This document shows, one piece after another, positions 1-9,327 of a DNA stretch of 64,000 bases. Each line of letters begins with the position of its first letter. The stretch's first letter is position 1. The notes under the pieces were generated by a model. That model saw only the letters and a program-made list of their open reading frames with translations. It did no database searches and was not told the origin of the DNA. Source of the DNA: Aquibaculum arenosum (lineage in GTDB: Bacteria; Pseudomonadota; Alphaproteobacteria; Kiloniellales; DSM-21159); assembly GCF_029222965.1 (NCBI RefSeq), contig NZ_JARHUD010000006.1, forward strand, positions 186,001 to 250,000. Reading direction: 5' to 3'. The translations under genes were made by a program, and so were the position numbers.

Positions 1-1
1 G

Positions 2-115
2 CCCTCGGTTTATCGCAGCGCCATCGACGGCATACTCTGGTGCCGGCACGTGCCGGGGCTGGTGGCCCGCGGCGATTGCGTCGCGGTGATCGCCAGCGAC
101 TATCCCCAGAGCTGA
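2..115 (+). CDS. C-terminal end of probable N-acetyl-diaminobutyrate deacetylase (DoeB-like), partial
   Basis: An open frame enters from the left edge and stops at a TGA at 113-115, giving 37 residues. The piece has the form xxDGILWCRHVPGLVARGDC, which resembles the C-terminal beta-rich end of the succinylglutamate desuccinylase/aspartoacylase (M14) family (dG...r..pG.v..Gd). In ectoine degradation, doeB of this family removes the acetyl group from N-alpha-acetyl-diaminobutyrate, and doeX, an AsnC-type regulator, lies directly after it. The next gene here is an AsnC-type regulator 11 bp downstream, which supports DoeB. The catalytic part lies outside the window, so another member of the family cannot be excluded. 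Confidence 0.5.
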   Translation, partial: PSVYRSAIDGILWCRHVPGLVARGDCVAVIASDYPQS

Positions 116-126
116 TCCCCGCTCTC

Positions 127-633
127 ATGTCCGCGCGCCTCGACGACCGCGACCTGGCCATCCTTTCCGTCCTGCAGCGCGAGGGCCGGATCACCAACCA
201 GCGCCTCGCCGAGCGCATCCACCTCTCGCCCAGCGCCTGTCTGGAGCGGCTAAAGCGGCTGGAGAAGGCGGGAATCGTCACAGGCTATCGTGGCGAGGTG
301 GCGCTCGAGCGGGTGCTGCGCTGCTCCACCGTCTACGTCGAGGTGACGCTCAAGCGCCACGAGGCCCAGGACTTCGCGCGTTTCGAGGCGGCGGTGCGAG
401 ACACGCCCGAAGTGGTGGAGTGCCATGCCATCGGCGGCGGCAGCGACTACCTGATGAAGGTGCTGGCGCTCGACATTGCGCACTACCAGGAACTGATCGA
501 CCGCCTGCTGGCCGCCGACATCGGCATCGGCCGCTACTTCACCTACGTGGTCACCAAGCCCATCAAGCGCGCCGCCCCCCTGCCCCTGGAGCACCTGCTC
601 GCAGAATCCCAGCGACGCGAGGAGGGACTGTAG
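127..633 (+). CDS. doeX: Lrp/AsnC-family regulator, DoeX-like
   Basis: 168 aa if started at the ATG at 127 (MSARLDDRDLAILSVLQ), which is the usual Lrp/AsnC N-terminus; the frame is open further upstream but only into the previous gene. Residues 5-65 form the AsnC helix-turn-helix, with the family motif LSPSACLERLKRLEKAG. The rest is the RAM/effector domain (YVEVTLKRH, VVECHAIGGGSDYLMKV). Such proteins are octameric regulators of amino-acid genes. It lies 11 bp after a probable doeB end and is likely the ectoine-catabolism regulator; the doe assignment rests on that partial neighbour. Lrp/AsnC identity is certain. Confidence 0.75.
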   Translation: MSARLDDRDLAILSVLQREGRITNQRLAERIHLSPSACLERLKRLEKAGIVTGYRGEVALERVLRCSTVYVEVTLKRHEAQDFARFEAAVRDTPEVVECHAIGGGSDYLMKVLALDIAHYQELIDRLLAADIGIGRYFTYVVTKPIKRAAPLPLEHLLAESQRREEGL

Positions 634-965
634 GGACGGGGAGCAGCCACAAAGATCGCTGGACAGCGGCACACAGAGAATTTTAAGCTTAAAATAATAA
701 TCGAGGCGCGGCAGCGATCCGCCCCAACGGGAGGCGAGCAGCCATGGATAGGACGGGCAATGCCCCGGTCGGGGTCTCCAACGCCGTTGGCGATGCTGCG
801 CTGCCGCGCGGCGGACGCACGGGAGGAAGGGGCCGCAGCAGCCTCTTTCCAATCTCCCACAAATTCTTCACAACAGTAGAATGGCGCTGTCCGCGTTTCG
901 GAGGCTTTCGCCGAGGCGGTGGGTGAGGCTAGGTTAAGCAAGGCAAACGAACAGGGGGACGTGAA
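634..965. other. Intergenic region with AT-rich palindrome
   Basis: 332 bases between the doeX-like gene and the LIV binding-protein gene. It holds a short AT-rich stretch in otherwise GC-rich DNA, centred on the palindrome at 681-694. The long reverse-strand frame through here has antisense composition and no recognisable domain. The downstream gene has a purine-rich GGGGGA Shine-Dalgarno-like stretch ending at 960. The region most likely carries the livK promoter. Confidence 0.5.
681..694. promoter_or_regulatory. Perfect 14-bp palindrome TTTTAAGCTTAAAA
   Basis: A perfect inverted repeat, TTTTAAGCTTAAAA, sits in the only AT-rich patch of the intergenic region, between an Lrp/AsnC regulator gene and the LIV operon. 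Lrp-family proteins favour AT-rich, partly palindromic sites, so it could be an operator for the doeX-like regulator or part of the livK promoter. The link to a regulator is inference. Confidence 0.4.
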
Positions 966-2144
966 ATGAAGAAGCACCTTTCCATGCTGGCCGGTGGCGT
1001 GGCCGCTGCCGCTTTTGCGGCGGGCGCGGCTCAGGCCGAGTCGGTCAAGATCGGCTATATGGCCACCTTCTCCGGCCCGCCGGGCGTGCTCGGCGAACAC
1101 AACCGTGACGGTTTCCAGCTCGGCATCGAGCATCTGGGCGGTACGCTGGGGGACCTCGACGTCGAGATCATCGAGGCCGACGATCAGCTCAAGCCCGACG
1201 TCGGCAAGCAGATCATCGACCGCTACCTCCAGTCGGACCGCGTCGACTTCGTGGTCGGCATCATCTTTTCCAATGTGATGATGGCGGTCTATGAAGACGT
1301 GGTCGGCAGCGAGACCTTCCTGATCTCCACCAACGCGGGGCCCTCGCCCATCGCCGGGGAGAGCTGCTCCGAGTACTTCTTCTCCACCTCCTGGCAGAAC
1401 GACCAATTGCATGGGGCCGCTGGTCTGCAGGCGGTGAACGACGGCGTCGAGTCCGCCTTCCTCATCGCGCCGAACTATCAGGCCGGACGCGATGCCATGG
1501 CCGGTTTCAAGCGCGAGTTCGAGGGCCACGGCACCATCGCCGGCGAGATCCTCACGCAGATCAACCAGCCGGACTACTCGGCTGAAATTGCCCAGATCGC
1601 TGCGGCCGGTGCGGATGCGGTCTTCATCTTCCTGCCTGGCGGCATGGGGGTGAACTTCGTCAAGCAGTACGCCTCTTCCGGCATCGACTTGCCGCTCTAC
1701 TCCGGCTCCACCGTCGACGGCACCACCCTGCCGGCGATCGGCGAGGAGATGATGGGCGGCTACTCCAGCCCCAACTTCTGGGCCCCGGACATGGACACGC
1801 CGGTCAATCAGCGCTTCATGGCCGACTTCGAGGAGCGCTTCGGCTACATCCCCTCGGTCTATGCAGCCCAAGGCTACGACGCAGCCGCGCTCATCGACTC
1901 GGCGATCCGTGCGGTGGATGGCGACCTCTCCAACAAGGAAGGTATGCGCGACGCCATGCGCCAGGCGGACTTCGAATCGATCCGCGGCGACTTCCAGTTC
2001 GGCAACAACCACTTCCCGGTCCAGGACTGGTACGCCGGAGAGGTGGTCTCCGACGACCAGGGCCGCGCCACCATCGCCCTGGGCGACATGGTGGCCGAAG
2101 ACTTCCAGGACGCCTATCACCAGGACTGCGCAATGCAGTGGTAA
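966..2144 (+). CDS. ABC transporter substrate-binding protein, branched-chain amino-acid/amide type
   Basis: 392 aa periplasmic type-I binding protein (LivK/AmiC family). Residues 1-24 are a Sec signal peptide with an AQA cleavage site; the mature protein opens with SVKIGYMATFSGPPGVLGEHN, the typical first strand. GGTLGDLDVEIIEADDQ and FVVGIIFSNVMMAV follow the two-lobed fold. It is the first gene of a five-gene importer operon (SBP, two permeases, two ATPases). The ATG at 966 follows GGGGGACGTGAA. Ligands of the family include leucine, amides, urea, aromatic acids and others; the sequence does not settle which. The position next to ectoine and D-amino-acid genes suggests an amino-acid derivative. 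Confidence 0.9.
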   Translation: MKKHLSMLAGGVAAAAFAAGAAQAESVKIGYMATFSGPPGVLGEHNRDGFQLGIEHLGGTLGDLDVEIIEADDQLKPDVGKQIIDRYLQSDRVDFVVGIIFSNVMMAVYEDVVGSETFLISTNAGPSPIAGESCSEYFFSTSWQNDQLHGAAGLQAVNDGVESAFLIAPNYQAGRDAMAGFKREFEGHGTIAGEILTQINQPDYSAEIAQIAAAGADAVFIFLPGGMGVNFVKQYASSGIDLPLYSGSTVDGTTLPAIGEEMMGGYSSPNFWAPDMDTPVNQRFMADFEERFGYIPSVYAAQGYDAAALIDSAIRAVDGDLSNKEGMRDAMRQADFESIRGDFQFGNNHFPVQDWYAGEVVSDDQGRATIALGDMVAEDFQDAYHQDCAMQW

Positions 2145-2186
2145 GGCTTCGGGCAGCGTATGCCGCCCGGTCTCTCGTAACGCCAC

Positions 2187-2216
2187 GGGCGAAGGATCCG
2201 CGCCGATCCTTCGCCC
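2187..2216 (+). promoter_or_regulatory. Intercistronic stem-loop after the LIV binding-protein gene
   Basis: A perfect 12-bp stem (GGGCGAAGGATC at 2187-2198 with GATCCTTCGCCC at 2205-2216) with a 6-base loop lies in the 112-bp gap between the binding protein and the first permease. No clean T-run follows directly. A hairpin here commonly protects the upstream mRNA or partly terminates it, so that the binding protein is made in excess over the permeases. That role is inferred. Confidence 0.7.
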
Positions 2217-2256
2217 GCGCGGCCTTTCTGTTCCTTTCGCGTGAGCCGCTGCTGCG

Positions 2257-3180
2257 ATGTCCACCACGCTGCTGCTGATCCAGACGCTCAACGGCCTTCA
2301 GTTCGGCGTGATGCTGTTCCTGATGGCCGCTGGACTGACTCTGGTCTTCGGCATCATGAACCTCGTCAATCTGGCGCACGGTTCGCTCTACATGATGGGC
2401 GCTTACTTCGCCGCTGCCGCCACTGCCTGGACCGGCAACCCGCTGCTGGGCATCCTCTTCGCCATTCCGGCGACACTGCTGCTGGGCGTGGTGGTGGAGT
2501 TCATCACCCTGCGCACGCTCTATCAGCGCGACCACCTGGACCAGGTGCTCTGCACCTTCGGCCTCATCCTCTTTTTCAACGAGCTGGCGCGCGTGCTCTG
2601 GGGGTCGGCCGCCATCCCCATGGCCATTCCCGAGGCACTCACCGGTTTCGTCACCATCATCCCGGGGCTGATCTATCCCAAGTGGCGGCTGGCGATCATC
2701 CTGGTGGGCCTGCTGGTGGCGCTGCTGCTCTACCTGCTGATCTCCCACACCCGCCTGGGCATGCTGATCCGCGCCGGGGCCAGCAACCGGCCCATGGTCG
2801 GGGCGCTGGGCGTGAACATCTCCCTGCTCTTCACCCTGGTATTCGGGCTGGGGGCCGCGCTTGCCGGCCTGGCCGGGGCCATGGTGGCGCCGCTGCTTTC
2901 GGTGGAACCGGGCATGGGCGACCCGATCCTGATCCTGACCTTCGTGGTCATCGTCATCGGCGGCATCGGATCGATCCGCGGCGCCTTCATCGCTTCGCTG
3001 CTGGTCGGCCTGATCGACACGGTCGGCCGCTCCTTCCTCCCGGCCCTGCTGCGCGAACTCTTCCAAACGCAATCAGCCAACACCATCGGGGCGGCGCTCG
3101 CCTCCATGCTGATCTACATCCTCATGGCCGCGGTGCTCTTCTTCCGGCCGCGCGGGCTCTTCCCGCCGAAGGGGCGCTGA
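2257..3180 (+). CDS. livH: LIV-type ABC transporter permease (LivH family)
   Basis: 307 aa, about eight hydrophobic segments. The N-terminus MSTTLLLIQTLNGLQFGVML and the block GLTLVFGIMNLVNLAHGSLY are hallmarks of LivH permeases; the EAA-like loop is seen around SNRPMVGALGVNISLLF, and VIVIGGIGSIRGAFIASLLVG lies near the end. It forms the inner-membrane channel with the LivM protein encoded 3 bp downstream. The ATG at 2257 has only a weak ribosome site, so expression may depend on the hairpin region before it. Confidence 0.92.
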   Translation: MSTTLLLIQTLNGLQFGVMLFLMAAGLTLVFGIMNLVNLAHGSLYMMGAYFAAAATAWTGNPLLGILFAIPATLLLGVVVEFITLRTLYQRDHLDQVLCTFGLILFFNELARVLWGSAAIPMAIPEALTGFVTIIPGLIYPKWRLAIILVGLLVALLLYLLISHTRLGMLIRAGASNRPMVGALGVNISLLFTLVFGLGAALAGLAGAMVAPLLSVEPGMGDPILILTFVVIVIGGIGSIRGAFIASLLVGLIDTVGRSFLPALLRELFQTQSANTIGAALASMLIYILMAAVLFFRPRGLFPPKGR

Positions 3181-3183
3181 GCC

Positions 3184-4149
3184 ATGCGCCTTGATCTGCG
3201 GACCATCACCGTGATCGTCGTCCTGGCCGGGCTCGCCTTGATGCCGCTGCTCGCCTGGGCGGTGGACGAGCCCTACTGGCTGCGCTTCTGGTCGCGGGTC
3301 ATGATCCTCGCGCTCGCCGCCGTCGGCGTGAACCTCATTCTGGGATTCGGCGGCATGGTGAGCTTCGGTCACGCCATGTACATCGCCATCGGCGCCTATG
3401 CCGTGGGCGCACTGCGCTTTCACGGCGTTGAAGGTGGCCTGCCGGACCTGCTGTTAGCCGTCGGCGCCGGTGCGTTGGTGGCGCTGATCATCGGGGCAAT
3501 CTGCCTGCGCACCGCCGGCATCTACTTCATCATGATCACGCTGGCCTTCGCGCAGATGACCTACTTCTTCTTCATCAGCCAGGAACAGTATGGCGGCGAC
3601 GACGGCATGCGCATCGAGGGCGGCACGCGGCTGGGCCCGCTGGACCTCTCCAACGACGCAACCCTCTATTACGCCACCTTCCTGCTGCTCTGCGGCGCGC
3701 TGCTGGTGAGCTGGCGCCTGGTGAATTCGCGCTTCGGCATGGTGATCCGCGGCGCGCGCTCCAATGAGCAGCGCATGACCGCCCTGGGATTCCCGACCTA
3801 CCGCTACCGCCTGACCGCCTATGTGATCTCGGCCGTGATCTGCGCCATCGCCGGGGCGCTCCTGGCCAATCTCACGCTCTATGTCTCCCCGGCCTACACC
3901 CACTGGACTCGCTCTGGCGAGCTTTTGATCATGGTGATCTTGGGCGGGCTGGGCAGCCTCTTCGGACCGGTTCTCGGCGCCATCGCGCTGCTGCTGCTCG
4001 AAGACGTGATCGCCCACTTCACCCGCCACTGGCAGCTCTTCCTGGGGCCGATCCTCATTCTCGTGGTGATCTTCGCGCGCGAGGGCCTCTTCGGCCTGCT
4101 GACCCCGCGGCGCCAACGCAGCCATACGGCAGGAGGCTCCCATGGCTGA
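3184..4149 (+). CDS. livM: LIV-type ABC transporter permease (LivM family)
   Basis: 321 aa polytopic membrane protein. It has the LivM signature AVGVNLILGFGGMVSFGHAM near residue 45 and the C-terminal block MVILGGLGSLFGPVLGAIAL. It pairs with the LivH permease to form the channel. It starts 3 bp after livH and overlaps livG by 8 bp, which indicates translational coupling. Confidence 0.92.
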   Translation: MRLDLRTITVIVVLAGLALMPLLAWAVDEPYWLRFWSRVMILALAAVGVNLILGFGGMVSFGHAMYIAIGAYAVGALRFHGVEGGLPDLLLAVGAGALVALIIGAICLRTAGIYFIMITLAFAQMTYFFFISQEQYGGDDGMRIEGGTRLGPLDLSNDATLYYATFLLLCGALLVSWRLVNSRFGMVIRGARSNEQRMTALGFPTYRYRLTAYVISAVICAIAGALLANLTLYVSPAYTHWTRSGELLIMVILGGLGSLFGPVLGAIALLLLEDVIAHFTRHWQLFLGPILILVVIFAREGLFGLLTPRRQRSHTAGGSHG

Positions 4150-4900
4150 GCCGCTGCTGGCCGTCGAAGGACTGGTCAAACGCTTCGGTGGCCTGACCGC
4201 AACCGATGACCTCTCCTTCTCGGTTGCGCCTGGCGAGCTTCATGCGGTGATCGGCCCCAATGGCGCCGGCAAGACCACCCTGATCGCCCAACTCTCTGGC
4301 GAACTGCGCCAGGACTCCGGGCGCATTCTCTTTGCCGACCAGGACATCTCCCAGGTCCCGGGCTGGAAGCGGCCGCACCTGGGCCTGGCACGCTCCTTCC
4401 AGATCACCTCGATCTTTCACGACATGACGGCGCTGCAGAACACGGCCCTGGCGGTGCAGGCTCATGCCGGACATTCCTTCCGCTTCTGGCGCCCCGCGGA
4501 CAGCGACCCGGCTTTGACCGATCCGGCGATGGAGGCCCTGCGTCAGGTCGGGCTTGAGGCCCGCGCCAACGTGCCGGCCGCCGCATTGGCGCATGGCGAG
4601 CATCGCCAGCTCGAGATCGCCATGGCACTTGCGACCCAACCCAAGCTGCTGCTGCTGGACGAGCCCATGGCCGGCATGGGGCCGGAGGATTCTGCACGTA
4701 TGGTGAATCTGCTCCGCGCCCTGCGCGGCAGCATCACCATCCTCCTGATCGAGCATGACATGGACGCCGTCTTCGCCCTGGCCGAACGCATCACAGTCCT
4801 GGTCTATGGCCGCGCCATCGCCTCGGGCACGCCGGACGCCATCCGCGCCGACGCAGAGGTGCGGCGCGCCTACCTTGGCGACGAAAGCCTGGCGGTATGA
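4142..4900 (+). CDS. livG: LIV-type ABC transporter ATP-binding protein (LivG family)
   Basis: 252 aa cytoplasmic ATPase. Walker A is GPNGAGKT near residue 37, Walker B is LLLLDEPMAGMG near 176, and the switch histidine is in IEHDMD. The usual LSGGQ motif reads ALAHGEHRQLEIAMAL, the LivG variant in which the helix starts at the GE(H/Q)R residues. A ribosome site (AGGAGG) lies 5 bases before the ATG, inside the end of livM. Confidence 0.93.
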   Translation: MAEPLLAVEGLVKRFGGLTATDDLSFSVAPGELHAVIGPNGAGKTTLIAQLSGELRQDSGRILFADQDISQVPGWKRPHLGLARSFQITSIFHDMTALQNTALAVQAHAGHSFRFWRPADSDPALTDPAMEALRQVGLEARANVPAAALAHGEHRQLEIAMALATQPKLLLLDEPMAGMGPEDSARMVNLLRALRGSITILLIEHDMDAVFALAERITVLVYGRAIASGTPDAIRADAEVRRAYLGDESLAV

Positions 4901-4910
4901 GGAGGCACTG

Positions 4911-5612
<702 letters not shown>

Positions 5613-5621
5613 CCCACAGGT

Positions 5622-6875
5622 TCAGGCGTAGCGTGAGAGAGCCAGGTCTTCCGCCTCGATCTCCGGTTTGCGATCGCTGATCAGATCCGCCAGCACCCGC
5701 GCCGAGCCGCAGGACATGGTCCAGCCGAGCGTGCCGTGCCCGCTGTTGAGGAAGAGGTTCCGGTAGCGGGTCGGGCCGATGATCGGCGTGCTGTCCGGGG
5801 TCATGGGCCGCAGGCCGCTCCAGAAGAGCGAGCGGGAATGGTCGCCCGCCCCACCGAAGAGATCCTCCACCGACAAGGCCAGGGTTTCGCGGCGCGCCCG
5901 CGGCAGATCGTCGCTGAAGCCAGCGATCTCGGCCATCCCGCCGACGCGGATGCGGTCGCCCAAGCGGGTGATGGCGACCTTGAAGGTCTCATCCATCAGG
6001 GTGGAAAGCGGCGCGCGGCTGGCATCCACGATGGGCAGGGTGATGGAGTAGCCCTTCACCGGATACACCGGCACCTTGATGCCCAGCTCCCGGAGCAGGC
6101 CGGGGGTATAGCTGCCCAGCGCCACCACGAATCGCTCGGCTTCGAACGGGCCGGTACTGGTGTCCACCCTGGTGATCGCATCCCCCTCGCGCTGCAGGCT
6201 CCGAATCTCCACGCCATAGCGGAAGCTCACCCCCAGGGCGGCGCAGCGCTCGGCCAGGGCCGTGGTGAACTTGTAGCAGTCGCCGGTCTCATCGTTGGGC
6301 AGGCGCAGACCGCCGACCAGCGGCGCGCGCGCGCCGGCAAGTCCCGGCTCCGCTGCCACGCAGCCATCACGGTCCAGGACCTCAAAGGGCACGCCGTCCT
6401 TACGAAGCACCTCGACGTCCTTGTCGATGGCATCGAGCTGTTCCTGCGTGCGGAAGAGCTGCAGGGTGCCGCGGGTGCCGTGATCGTACGTGATACCTTC
6501 AGCGGCGCGCAGGTCCCGCAGCACGTCGCGGCTGTACTCCGCCACGCGCACCATGCGACCCTTGTTCACCGCATAGCGGGCAGCCGTGCAGTTGCCCAGC
6601 ATCTGACAAAGCCAGCGCCAGGCAGTAGGGTCGAGTCGCGGCCGGATGACCAGCGGCGCATGCTTCTGGAATAGCCACTTCACTGCCTTCTGCGGGATGC
6701 CCGGGGCCGCCCAGGGGGAGGAGTAGCCGGGCGAGATCTGCCCCGCGTTGGCAAAGCTGGTGTCGAGCGCCGGCCCCTCCTGCCGGTCGACCACCGTCAC
6801 CTCATGCCCGGCTTTCGCCAGGAAATAAGCCGAGGTGATGCCGATCACCCCGGCCCCCAGAACTACGATCCGCAT
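5622..6875 (-). CDS. dadA: D-amino-acid dehydrogenase (DadA type)
   Basis: 417 aa FAD-dependent DAO-family enzyme. The N-terminus [20 protein letters not shown] carries the Rossmann FAD motif. [21 protein letters not shown] and the C-terminal [16 protein letters not shown] and [20 protein letters not shown] are DadA signatures. It oxidises D-amino acids to 2-oxo acids plus ammonia and feeds electrons to the respiratory chain at the inner membrane. It is divergent from an Lrp/AsnC gene, a common arrangement for dad genes. No alanine racemase gene is adjacent. Confidence 0.93.
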   Translation of the reverse strand: MRIVVLGAGVIGITSAYFLAKAGHEVTVVDRQEGPALDTSFANAGQISPGYSSPWAAPGIPQKAVKWLFQKHAPLVIRPRLDPTAWRWLCQMLGNCTAARYAVNKGRMVRVAEYSRDVLRDLRAAEGITYDHGTRGTLQLFRTQEQLDAIDKDVEVLRKDGVPFEVLDRDGCVAAEPGLAGARAPLVGGLRLPNDETGDCYKFTTALAERCAALGVSFRYGVEIRSLQREGDAITRVDTSTGPFEAERFVVALGSYTPGLLRELGIKVPVYPVKGYSITLPIVDASRAPLSTLMDETFKVAITRLGDRIRVGGMAEIAGFSDDLPRARRETLALSVEDLFGGAGDHSRSLFWSGLRPMTPDSTPIIGPTRYRNLFLNSGHGTLGWTMSCGSARVLADLISDRKPEIEAEDLALSRYA

Positions 6876-7027
6876 ACCCGCAACAACCCATTCTCAAGTG
6901 GTGAAACCAACAGCTCGGGCTTGCAGGGTATTGGAAGGCTGTGCGAAATGTCCGTCGAAACAGGTACAGAAACTACCAACTTTGCAGGTATTCTCGCAGG
7001 ATCGATCACCGTGACGAAGGAAATGCC
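6876..7027. promoter_or_regulatory. Divergent promoter region between dadA and the Lrp gene
   Basis: 152 bp between two divergent start codons must hold promoters for both genes. Two short direct repeats, GCAGGGTATT near 6923 and GCAGGTATT near 6984, about 60 bp apart, are possible half-sites for the Lrp-family product. GAAGGA precedes the Lrp ATG by 7 bases. The operator assignment is inference. Confidence 0.45.
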
Positions 7028-7477
7028 ATGAAGCAGCTGGACGCGGTTGACCGAAACATTTTGCGCGTCCTTCGCCGCAATGCCCGGGTGAGCAACGCGC
7101 GCTTGGCCACCGAGGTGGGCCTCTCCCCGTCGGCCTGTCTGCGGCGGGTCTCCATCCTGGAGCAGGAAGGCGTGATCCGCGGCTACACGGCGCTCATCGG
7201 CGGCGCTTCAGCCGACGCAGGCATCGCCGTGATCATCCAGATCACGCTGGAACGCCAGACGGAAGACTACTTCCATCGCTTCGAGGCAGCGGTGCGCCGC
7301 CATGCGGAGATCCGGGAGTGCTATCTGATGACCGGGGTCGCCGACTATTTGCTGCGCGTGAACGTGGAACACCCTGACGCCTTCGAGCGCATCCACAAAG
7401 ACATCCTCTCGGTCCTACCCGGCGTCTCCCGCGTCCACTCCAGCTTCTCCATCCGCAACGTGCTCACGCATCGGTGA
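7028..7477 (+). CDS. Lrp/AsnC-family regulator, probable dadA regulator
   Basis: 149 aa from the ATG at 7028, preceded by GAAGGA. It has the AsnC-type helix-turn-helix (VGLSPSACLRRVSILEQEG) in residues 1-60 and the RAM ligand domain (IIQITLERQTEDYFHRF, ECYLMTGVADYLLRV). Regulators of this type (DadR/BkdR group) sense an amino acid and activate the divergent catabolic gene, here a D-amino-acid dehydrogenase. The family is certain; the target is inferred from position. Confidence 0.88.
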   Translation: MKQLDAVDRNILRVLRRNARVSNARLATEVGLSPSACLRRVSILEQEGVIRGYTALIGGASADAGIAVIIQITLERQTEDYFHRFEAAVRRHAEIRECYLMTGVADYLLRVNVEHPDAFERIHKDILSVLPGVSRVHSSFSIRNVLTHR

Positions 7478-7500
7478 GCTGAGGACTGCTTCCCCAGTGC

Positions 7501-8475
7501 TCACAGCCGTTCAAGATAGGAGAGCTCTTCCGGCTGGAACTCATTGCGGATGGCCTTGACGCGGGCCAGCGCCCGCTCGCGGGAGTCATGGAGATGCCGT
7601 TCCAGAGCCGCAGCGGCCTCCTGGACCTTTCCGGCCTGCAGGTGATCCACCACTGCCAGATGCTCCGGCAGGAAGGGCTCCGTTTCGAACAGTCGCGGCG
7701 TCCAGCGATAGAGGAAGCGGTGAGCGATCAGCAGCGACTGGGGCATGGTGATCGCCTGCATCAGCGCGCGGTTGCCGCAGTGTCCCAGCAGCGTGACGTG
7801 CATCTCCTCTTCCAGGCGGTCGAGCACCGGCCCCTCCACCGGCTCGGCCCCCGCCAGAGCACTCTCGAGCGCCGAGCGCATGGCCGGCAGCAAGGCCGGC
7901 GGCAGGTGAGGCACCGCCTTAGCCAGAGCCACGGGCTCGAGCACCGCGCGTAGTTCGTAGAGTTCCCCCACATGCTCCGGGGTCAGGGCCGGGGCAAACC
8001 AGCGCGAGCGTTCGTCCTTCAGGACCAGGCCACGCTGCTGCAGCCGTGCGACCACCTCCCGCGCCACCGTGCGGCTGACGGCGTAGTGGCGCGCCAGCTT
8101 AGCCTCGTTGACTCGCCAGCGGGCAAAGGAGATGCGGCCGATGATCTCCTCCTCCACCTCGGTGTAGATGGCTTCCCAGCGCGGCGGCGATAGCAGTTGG
8201 GTCGTCGCCACGGCTGCCGCATCGGCTTGGGGCGGCGCCTGCTCCCCCGGCCGGCCGGCGATCTCGTATCCCCGCCCTTGCGCACGCACCAGCAGGCCAT
8301 CGCGCGCCAGTTCCTCCAGGGCCCGCCTGGCCGGCGCTCGGCTGATGCCGAACTGCGCGGCCACGGCCGACTCGGTCAGCCGCGTTCCCTGGCCAAGTTG
8401 CCCTGCGGCAATCTGGGCCGCGAGGATGGCGCGGGCGCGCTGATAGAGGTGCGCAACAGGCCGCGAAGCGCTCAT
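7501..8475 (-). CDS. GntR-family regulator with two winged-helix domains and an FCD domain
   Basis: 324 aa from the ATG at 8475, 25 bp after the end of the next gene; a longer frame would overlap that gene. Residues about 5-65 form one GntR winged helix (GTRLTESAVAAQFGISRAPA). Residues about 85-145 look like a second one (VNEAKLARHYAVSRTVAREV followed by LQQRGLVLKDERSRWF). From about 150 on is an FCD ligand domain with the spaced histidines MHVTLLGH, DHLQAG and ERHLHDSRERAL that normally hold a metal. It likely controls the SDR, dehydrogenase and TRAP genes next to it. Tandem GntR heads on one FCD chain are uncommon. Confidence 0.85.
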   Translation of the reverse strand: MSASRPVAHLYQRARAILAAQIAAGQLGQGTRLTESAVAAQFGISRAPARRALEELARDGLLVRAQGRGYEIAGRPGEQAPPQADAAAVATTQLLSPPRWEAIYTEVEEEIIGRISFARWRVNEAKLARHYAVSRTVAREVVARLQQRGLVLKDERSRWFAPALTPEHVGELYELRAVLEPVALAKAVPHLPPALLPAMRSALESALAGAEPVEGPVLDRLEEEMHVTLLGHCGNRALMQAITMPQSLLIAHRFLYRWTPRLFETEPFLPEHLAVVDHLQAGKVQEAAAALERHLHDSRERALARVKAIRNEFQPEELSYLERL

Positions 8476-8500
8476 GGCCTTCCCACTTGGCGCGCGCGCT

Positions 8501-9271
8501 TCAGATGCCCGAGGAGAGATAGCCGCCATCCACCCGCAGGGTCGTGCCGTTCACGAAGGCGGAGGCATCGGAGGCCAGGTAGACGGCTGCGCCCACCAGT
8601 TCGTCCAGCTCGCCCATGCGCTTCATGGCGGCGCGCTTGCGAGCTTCTTCTTTGCGGGCTTCGGGCATCCGCTCGCGGTTCAGGTCGGTCATGAAGAAGC
8701 CGGGCGCAATCGCGTTCACCCGCACGCCCTGCTCGCCCCATTCGGCGGCCAGGGACTGGGTGATCCCGCTCAAGCCCATCTTGCTGGCGCTGTAGGCGGC
8801 GGCATTGGCCCAGCCGTAGTGCGCCGCCAGTGACGTGATGTTGATGATTGCGCCACGCTGATGCGCCAGCATTCTGCGGCCGAACGCCAGGCAGGCGAAG
8901 AATGCGCTTTTCAGATTGGTGTCGATGATGGCGTCCCACTCGCTCTCGCTCAGTTCCAGGGCCGGCTTGATGGCGGTCGTACCCTGGCAGTTGATCAAGA
9001 TGTCGAGCCCGCCATGCTCGCGCTCCACGGTCTCGGCCAGCGTCTCGAGTGCGGAGACGCTGCGCGCATCGACTGTGTAGACGAAGGGTCCCGCCCCAAC
9101 CTGGCCCAGCTCGCTCTCGCCGCGCTGCAGCTTCGCCTCGTCACGCCCGGCAAGCAGCACTGTCGCGCCGGACGCCACGAAGCCACGCGCCAGCGCGAGC
9201 CCGATGCCCCCGGCGCCGCCGATTACCAGGGCACGCCGGCCCTGCAGGGAAAAGTTCTCGGGTGAAAACAT
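8501..9271 (-). CDS. SDR-family oxidoreductase (gluconate 5-dehydrogenase-like)
   Basis: 256 aa classical SDR: NAD(P)-binding GGAGGIGLALARGF near residue 18, NxxG-type strand LINCQG, catalytic S-x(12)-Y-x3-K read as ITSLAAHYGWANAAAYSASK, and the C-terminal TLRVDGGYLSSGI. The sequence is closest by eye to gluconate 5-dehydrogenase and 2-deoxy-gluconate dehydrogenase SDRs. It is transcribed with the GntR gene downstream and is divergent from another SDR, suggesting sugar-acid oxidation. The exact substrate is not known. Confidence 0.85.
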   Translation of the reverse strand: MFSPENFSLQGRRALVIGGAGGIGLALARGFVASGATVLLAGRDEAKLQRGESELGQVGAGPFVYTVDARSVSALETLAETVEREHGGLDILINCQGTTAIKPALELSESEWDAIIDTNLKSAFFACLAFGRRMLAHQRGAIINITSLAAHYGWANAAAYSASKMGLSGITQSLAAEWGEQGVRVNAIAPGFFMTDLNRERMPEARKEEARKRAAMKRMGELDELVGAAVYLASDASAFVNGTTLRVDGGYLSSGI

Positions 9272-9327
9272 GCGCCTCTCCTTTTGCCCCTTATCTCACA
9301 AAGCCGGTTGCTCTCCAAAACCTCGAA

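Noticed and set aside
543-2291. Long reverse-strand open frame (582 codons) over doeX and the LIV binding-protein gene
   Set aside because: It lies antisense to a gene with a clear family match, and its product is rich in Val, Gly, Arg and His with no domain, as expected of the complement of GC-rich coding DNA.
5613-5621. Terminator between livF and dadA
   Set aside because: The convergent genes are only 9 bp apart with no inverted repeat; any terminator would lie inside the coding regions.
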